This document shows positions 58,818 to 64,000 of a DNA stretch of 64,000 nucleotides, piece after piece. Numbering within the stretch: the stretch's first letter is position 1; each line of letters begins with the position of its first letter. The notes under the pieces were generated by a model. The model did not search any database, was not told the origin of the DNA, and was given only the letters and a program-made list of their open reading frames with translations. The DNA lies in NCBI GenBank assembly GCA_022695795.1, contig MU404056.1, forward strand, positions 558,001 to 622,000, written 5' to 3'. This DNA comes from Biscogniauxia marginata (lineage: Eukaryota; Ascomycota; Sordariomycetes; Xylariales; Xylariaceae). Both the position numbers and the translations under genes were made by a program.

Positions 58818-59884
58818 GATGGATTGGTGTGTATGTGTGTACTGCTGCTTGTTGAGGATTCTGGGATGGACAAAGATGCCGGAGTAGACTGCTAAGCATT
58901 GAAAGCGAGCGGCGATAGAGGTAAGCCCTTCTTCTACACGCTCTCTATACCCTGGCAGGCATAAAGCCTGTCACACTACAAGCGTCAACACCCCATCCGA
59001 CAGCAGAGAAGCAGGCGAAATGACGTGTCGGTGGTTCCAGCTATTGCGCAGGCGAGAAATGCGCGTCGACGTGAGGGTGTCGGACAAGTCGGTAGATTAG
59101 GGTCTCGGCGGTGGTCGGATGCGCGTTCGCCTCGATCGTGGATGATGGCGCCGGTGTGTGGTGGTGGTTGTGAGAGAGTGGAAATTAATGAGGCATCTCG
59201 AAGAGGTGCAACGCAGCAAGAAAGCTTCCCCCGATTGGAAATCTTTGGTGTTGTTGCATTGCGCACAGACCCCACTCACATCCATCCGCCCATTCGAATT
59301 GGAATCACTGCGTGTACTCCCAGCCCAAGCGCCTTCCGTTTTGCATCGGAACATTCAAACACCGATAAGCCTCATTCCAGCCTGTCACAGTCAGATCTTA
59401 AGGCAGGTATCCACTTTTTAGTGCCTACTGCCTACCTACATACATGTAGGTAGCTACCCGCGCTAGGACACCTGCATTACGGAATCCAGTGCCGACACCT
59501 GGAGCGCGTTCCTTCACGTCCACTTCCATTTCTATTTCCACTTCAATTCATTGACAAAAAGCTCTGCTGGGTTGGCTTCGCCCAAACAACAACGGCTACA
59601 TTCCAGCATCGCAATTCCTCTTCTGCGCCTCTTCGCCTTTCTGACATTTTTTTGCAATTGAGAATTGGCATTCTGTCATTTTCAAGCAAATACTTGTCGC
59701 CAGGGTCCCCATCCGTCTGGCTATATTGAAGAGGCACCGACCGAATCCCCGTTTTTGGCTTCATTACCTACCGACTGCGACGACTACCTTGTCGCATCAA
59801 TTATTCCACCGTAGAACTTACCCTGTTGAACAGTTCGGAAACTTCGCATTGAACCATCTCTCCCTGATGGGATAGAGGCGAGCC
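58818..59884. promoter_or_regulatory. Shared divergent promoter of TAF4 and YSH1
   Basis: 1067 bases between two divergent start codons. Contains a TACCTACATACATGTAGGTAG inverted element near 59431-59452 and a CT-rich stretch near 59510-59560 before YSH1. No clear TATA box. Confidence 0.5.
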
Positions 59885-62800
59885 ATGGCGTCCAAACGGA
59901 AAGCTTCAGCCATGACAACGACCGTGGCCGACGAGCCTGTAGACCCTTCTGATGAGTTAATGTTCCTTTGCTTGGGAGGTGGCAATGAAGTCGGAAGGTC
60001 ATGTCATATAATCCAATACAAGGGCAAGACTGTTATGGTACGCATATATCCTCTTTCTCTTTCCCGGCAAGCCATCTGGTACACTTGACTGATAATACTT
60101 CTTTCCCCCAGCTCGACGCAGGTCAGCATCCAGCCTACGATGGTCTTGCTGCACTTCCCTTCTTTGACGATTTCGACCTTAGCACTGTCGATGTCCTCCT
60201 TATCAGCCAGTAAGTTTTCCGGTCCTGCCTATACTATATCGTGCTGTTGTGAATGGTCAAGGGCTTTATATCGGTTGGTGTGCAAGGACATCATCAATTA
60301 TTCCCTGCGTCTATCCTGTTGATAACTCCTACACGTGTTGTACGAGTGACTCGTGTATGAACTTGTGGGCATGCTCTCAGGCGTGTCCAGCATCCCTCTT
60401 TATGTATCCAGCTATCAAATACAAGAAAAGAATCATTTATTCCATCACCCAACCGGTAGCCCTTTTGATTCTTGTGACTTTCCTCGCCCATAGCCTCCAT
60501 GTTCTTAGTATGCTTGAGGAAGACTTTAGCAAGAGTCATGCTAACAGCCTATAAGTTTCCATGTAGACCACGCCGCATCCCTTCCATATGTATTGGCCAA
60601 GACCAACTTCAGGGGCAGGGTTTTCATGACACACCCGACCAAGGCTATATATAAATGGCTTATTCAAGATAGTGTTCGAGTGGGCAACACTTCCTCTCAT
60701 CCGACGTCGCAGCCTGTGTATACCGAGCAGGATCATCTCAATACCTTCCCGCAGATCGAGGCAATCGACTATCACACTACCCATACAATTTCTTCTATCC
60801 GGATCACCCCTTACCCTGCCGGCCACGTCCTAGGTGCTGCCATGTTCCTTATAGAGATTGCGGGGTTGAATATCTTCTTCACCGGCGACTATTCTCGAGA
60901 GCAAGATCGACATCTTGTCTCTGCTGAAGTACCCCGGGGTATCAAGATCGATGTTCTCATCACTGAGTCTACCTACGGGATCTCGACTCACGTACCCCGC
61001 CTTGAGAGGGAGCAGGCGCTGATGAAATCAATCACAAATATCCTTAATCGAGGTGGCCGCGTGCTTATGCCTGTCTTTGCTCTCGGTCGAGCACAGGAAA
61101 TCTTGTTGATTCTAGACGAGTACTGGGGCAAGCATTCAGAGTTCCAGAAGATTCCCATATACTACGCCAGCAACCTCGCGCGGAAGTGTATGTTGGTATA
61201 TCAAACATACGTTGGTGCTATGAATGATAACATCAAGCGCCTGTTCCGAGAGCGTATGGCCGAAGCAGAAGCCTCGGGAGATGGGGCCGGAAAAGGTGGT
61301 CCCTGGGACTTCAAGTACATCCGGTCTCTCAAGAATCTTGATCGTTTTGATGATGTCGGCGGCTGCGTCATGCTGGCAAGTCCTGGTATGCTACAGAACG
61401 GGGTCAGCCGAGAGCTCCTAGAGAGGTGGGCACCGAATGAGAAGAATGGTGTCATCATCACCGGTTATAGTGTTGAAGGGACCATGGCTAAGCAAATCGT
61501 CCAAGAGCCGGATCAGATTCAAGCAGTCATGTCTAGAAATACAAACGCTGTCAGGAGAGCACCGGGCGCGGATAGTGAGAAAATCATGATACCGCGGAGG
61601 TGCAGTGTTGCCGAGTACTCATTCGCTGCCCACGTCGACGGTACGGAGAATAAGGAATTCATTGAAGAAGTTGGAGCTCCCGTTGTTGTGAGTATCTACC
61701 CCTGCGGTAATTATCGTTCCCTGGCTAACTGACTTCTACAGATCTTGGTGCATGGCGAACAGCATAATATGATGAGACTTAAATCAAAGCTGCTTTCGCT
61801 GAATGCCGGGAAAACCGACAAAGTCAAGGTTTACAGTCCTAGAAACTGCGAGGAACTACGCATCCCGTTCAAGACGGACAAGGTTGCCAAAGTAGTTGGA
61901 AAGCTCGCCTCCATCCCCCCTCCGAGACAACTACCGACGCCGGATGACCAAGACGCGGGTCTCATAGCGGGCGTCATAGTGCAGAACGATTTTAAGATGT
62001 CATTAATGGACCCAGAAGACCTACGAGAGTATGCGGGTCTGACTACATCTATGATTGCGTGCCGACAGCGATTCACGCTCAGTGCGGCAGGAATCGATCT
62101 TATCAAATGGGCTCTCGAGGGCACATTTGGAAATATCGAGGAGCTACCGGAGACCAAAAAGCAGCAGGATGGCAGTAACGCGGTGATTGAAAATGGAGAT
62201 ATTGCCGACGCAGATGAAGAGCTTCCCCAACTCGTCGCAGCGTACCTCGTTATGGGCTGCGTAACGGTACGATATCGCAACAACGGCGAAGTGGAGTTGG
62301 AATGGGAGGGCAACATGCTTAATGATGGCATTGCCGATGCTGTCATGGCCGTCCTACTGTCTACGGAGAGCAGCCCGGCGGCGGTGAAACGTAAGTTTCC
62401 TTGATTATTATTTACTCAGAGAACATTTTACTAACTTACGTAGAATCCGCAAGCAAGCATTCACACTCGCACGAGCTTCCAGCTCGCAATCCTCACGCCA
62501 ACCTAACACCACAGGAGCGGCTAGAGCGCCTGTTTCTCTTCCTCGAAGCGCAGTTCGGCGCGGACGCCGTGGCGCCCATCGCGGTCCCCAAGCTGCCCCC
62601 GCTGACGAAAGACAAGAAGCCCAATAAGGCAGACGGGGATGAGGACGCTAATTCGGACGCGTCGATGGAGTTGTCCGACGACGGCGAGGAGGAAGAAAGG
62701 CTGCTGGAGCTGCGGCAGAAGACAGAGCTCGAGCGCCTACACAAGATCGGGATCCCCGTGCCCGGGGTCGCCATCAAGGTGGACAAGATGGTGGCTACGG

Positions 62801-62907
62801 TCTGGCTCGAAGACCTGGAGATCGAGTGCAGCCAGAAGGCGTTCGCGGATCGGGTCAAGGCGGTGGTGGAGCGGGCGATCGAGGTCACAGCGCCGCTCTG
62901 GGGTTAG
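59885..62907 (+). CDS. ysh1: YSH1/CPSF73 pre-mRNA 3'-end endoribonuclease
   Basis: Zinc-dependent endonuclease of the cleavage and polyadenylation factor, cutting pre-mRNA before poly(A) addition. Exons 59885..60037, 60112..60209, 60556..61687, 61742..62390 and 62444..62907 give 831 residues. The metallo-beta-lactamase part shows [25 protein letters not shown] and the metal motif HFHVDH (84-89), whose first His is split over intron 2; then [12 protein letters not shown] and the beta-CASP region ([82 protein letters not shown]) and LVHGEQHNM. The C-terminal half (about 475-831) is the CPSF73-100 C-terminal domain, interrupted by an acidic linker [22 protein letters not shown] near 725-750. Intron 2 is long (346 bases); others are 53-74. 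Intact active site. Confidence 0.96.
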
Positions 62908-63259
62908 GTAGGCTAATTATATTTATTTGACAGCATGGAATGATCTGAGCTGGATTGGTTGCTTGGTGGCTTGTGTTATTTTTTTTGTACGGTACGGTAC
63001 ATATGATCTGGTTTCAGATCTACGAACGGGTCTGTGCAGAATATGTAGGTAGGGGGCCTGTCAAGGTTGGGTCGCTGTCTCTGCGGCCACGCGTACGCGT
63101 GGTGTTCGGACAAGCGAACCATTCGGGAGAGAGGCCAAGCTTCCTGGCGTTTGGTTGGTCGTCCTGGGGCAGGACAGGCGGCCTGTGTTGGCCTGGCCGA
63201 GATATATAAAAGCAATACCTCCCCCAAAGGAAGGCTTTTCATCTTGGCCGGCTTTAGCT
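62908..63259. other. Intergenic: YSH1 3' flank and upstream of the last small gene
   Basis: AT-rich at first, with a TACGGTACGGTACATA patch near 62988-63003, then GC-rich with CGCGTACGCG at 63090-63099 before the TATA box at 63203. No gene supported. Confidence 0.5.
63203..63211 (+). promoter_or_regulatory. TATA box
   Basis: TATATAAAA located 49 bases before the ATG at 63260, the closest match to a canonical TATA element in the window. It supports a transcribed small gene immediately downstream. Confidence 0.5.
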
Positions 63260-63551
63260 ATGAAATTTCTCCTTCCGACTTGTTTGTCTTTGCTATCTAC
63301 CCTGTCTAACGCAACTCAGCAAACCAAAACATTCGAAGGTGCTGGGATAACTAAGTCGTTGTGTTTTTTTCTTTTTGGCATTCTTTTGGTCTTGTTCGAA
63401 AAATCCTAACCTCCCTACCTGATCTTACATAAGTAACTGCCGATACTCAGTCCGAGTTGTCCTGAATGCCTTGTTGGAAACCTTGCCGGGCATTATTTCA
63501 ACCTACCGTCCTTTGCCTCCCGAGGTTGTAGGCGAGAATTGCTTAGGTTAG
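63260..63551 (+). CDS. Possible very small secreted protein
   Basis: The frame opens MKFLLPTCLSLLSTLSNA, a textbook signal peptide, directly after a TATA box. Read without splicing it ends at 63409 with 49 codons. A spliced model, 63260..63338 plus 63451..63551 (intron 112 bases, weak GTGCTG donor, CTCAG acceptor), keeps frame and gives 59 residues with a mature part of about 40, ending GENCLG. The mature part has a single Cys in that model, so it does not look like a typical disulfide-rich effector. No family recognised; exon structure is unsure. Confidence 0.35.
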
Positions 63552-64000
63552 ATCAACGTTAGGTAGGTTATGATATTTTGACGATGAGGCGTATTCTAAC
63601 GTACCTGTTGGGTTTTTATTGAAAGCTGCTCGACCAATCAAAATTCCTTTTCTGTACGGCTGTGATTGTGGCTGTACCTTGTTATCAGGTCGCCGCATGT
63701 AACCCGCCAGGGCAGGCGCAGCTAACCCTAACACCTGCCGACCCTGCCCCCTTTGGATAAGTCGTCCATAAGGCAGAAAGGGAGCACCGCCCCCCCACCG
63801 CCCCTTGTGGCTCCCGTGTATACTACAGAGCACAGCTTTGAGCTATTCGATTGATTCAAACTAGACTTTCTGATTTCAACTCCGAAATGAAACAGCTTCT
63901 GTTCAAAGGGTTGTGTCGCCGAATAGCCCATTCTCCAGAAGGGAATGTATATGGGAGAAAGGCAGAATGCTAGGCTGATAAACAAATCACAGCCTACATC
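63552..64000. other. Right-edge intergenic sequence
   Basis: No recognised gene. Includes a C-run at 63790-63797 and open frames on the minus strand without family or codon bias; a gene starting beyond the window cannot be excluded. Confidence 0.5.

Overview
The window looks like a contig piece from a filamentous ascomycete (Pezizomycotina, most likely a Sordariomycete). The evidence is genes broken by mostly 50-80 base GT-AG introns with CTAAC/CTGAC-type branch sites shortly before the acceptor, GC-rich third codon positions, and proteins whose closest recognisable relatives are filamentous fungal (AA13 starch LPMO, Taka-amylase type GH13, fungal Arp2/3 and AP-2 subunits). All identifications come from reading translated exons by eye; no database search was run. 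Exon coordinates were worked out from splice consensus plus frame and family continuity.

Layout. 1-5 kb: two secreted starch-active enzymes in tandem, an AA13 lytic polysaccharide monooxygenase and a GH13 alpha-amylase, both without a starch-binding module; the amylase promoter carries a group of CreA-like sites. 5.7-9.5 kb: a PLP-homeostasis protein (YggS/PLPBP family) convergent with a GT8 glycosyltransferase. 11-22 kb: an unrecognised single-pass membrane protein with a C-terminal coiled coil, AP-2 alpha adaptin (7 exons, one of 14 nt), a mitochondrial NDUFAF5-like methyltransferase divergent from it, and Arp2/3 subunit 5.

22-48.8 kb: about 27 kb with almost no recognisable gene. The left part (about 22-30.5 kb) has near-balanced base composition and no coding signal; 30.5-44 kb is typical fungal intergenic DNA with homopolymers, microsatellites, many copies of the palindrome TAGGTACCTA and a 10-N assembly gap; 44.4-48.5 kb is richer in AT and holds broken reading frames, one with a CCHC zinc-knuckle pattern, probably a decayed retroelement. 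The exception is a 31-codon reading frame at 33608 behind a well-formed 213-base leader intron, the best candidate here for an undescribed gene.

48.8-63 kb: a gene-dense island rich in RNA and transcription factors: BCD1 (box C/D snoRNP assembly), SCD6/LSM14 (mRNA decapping and translation repression), a NIT2-type amidase, TAF4 (TFIID), and YSH1/CPSF73 (pre-mRNA 3'-end endonuclease), the last two divergent from a shared 1 kb promoter. At the right edge a TATA box precedes a possible very small secreted protein.
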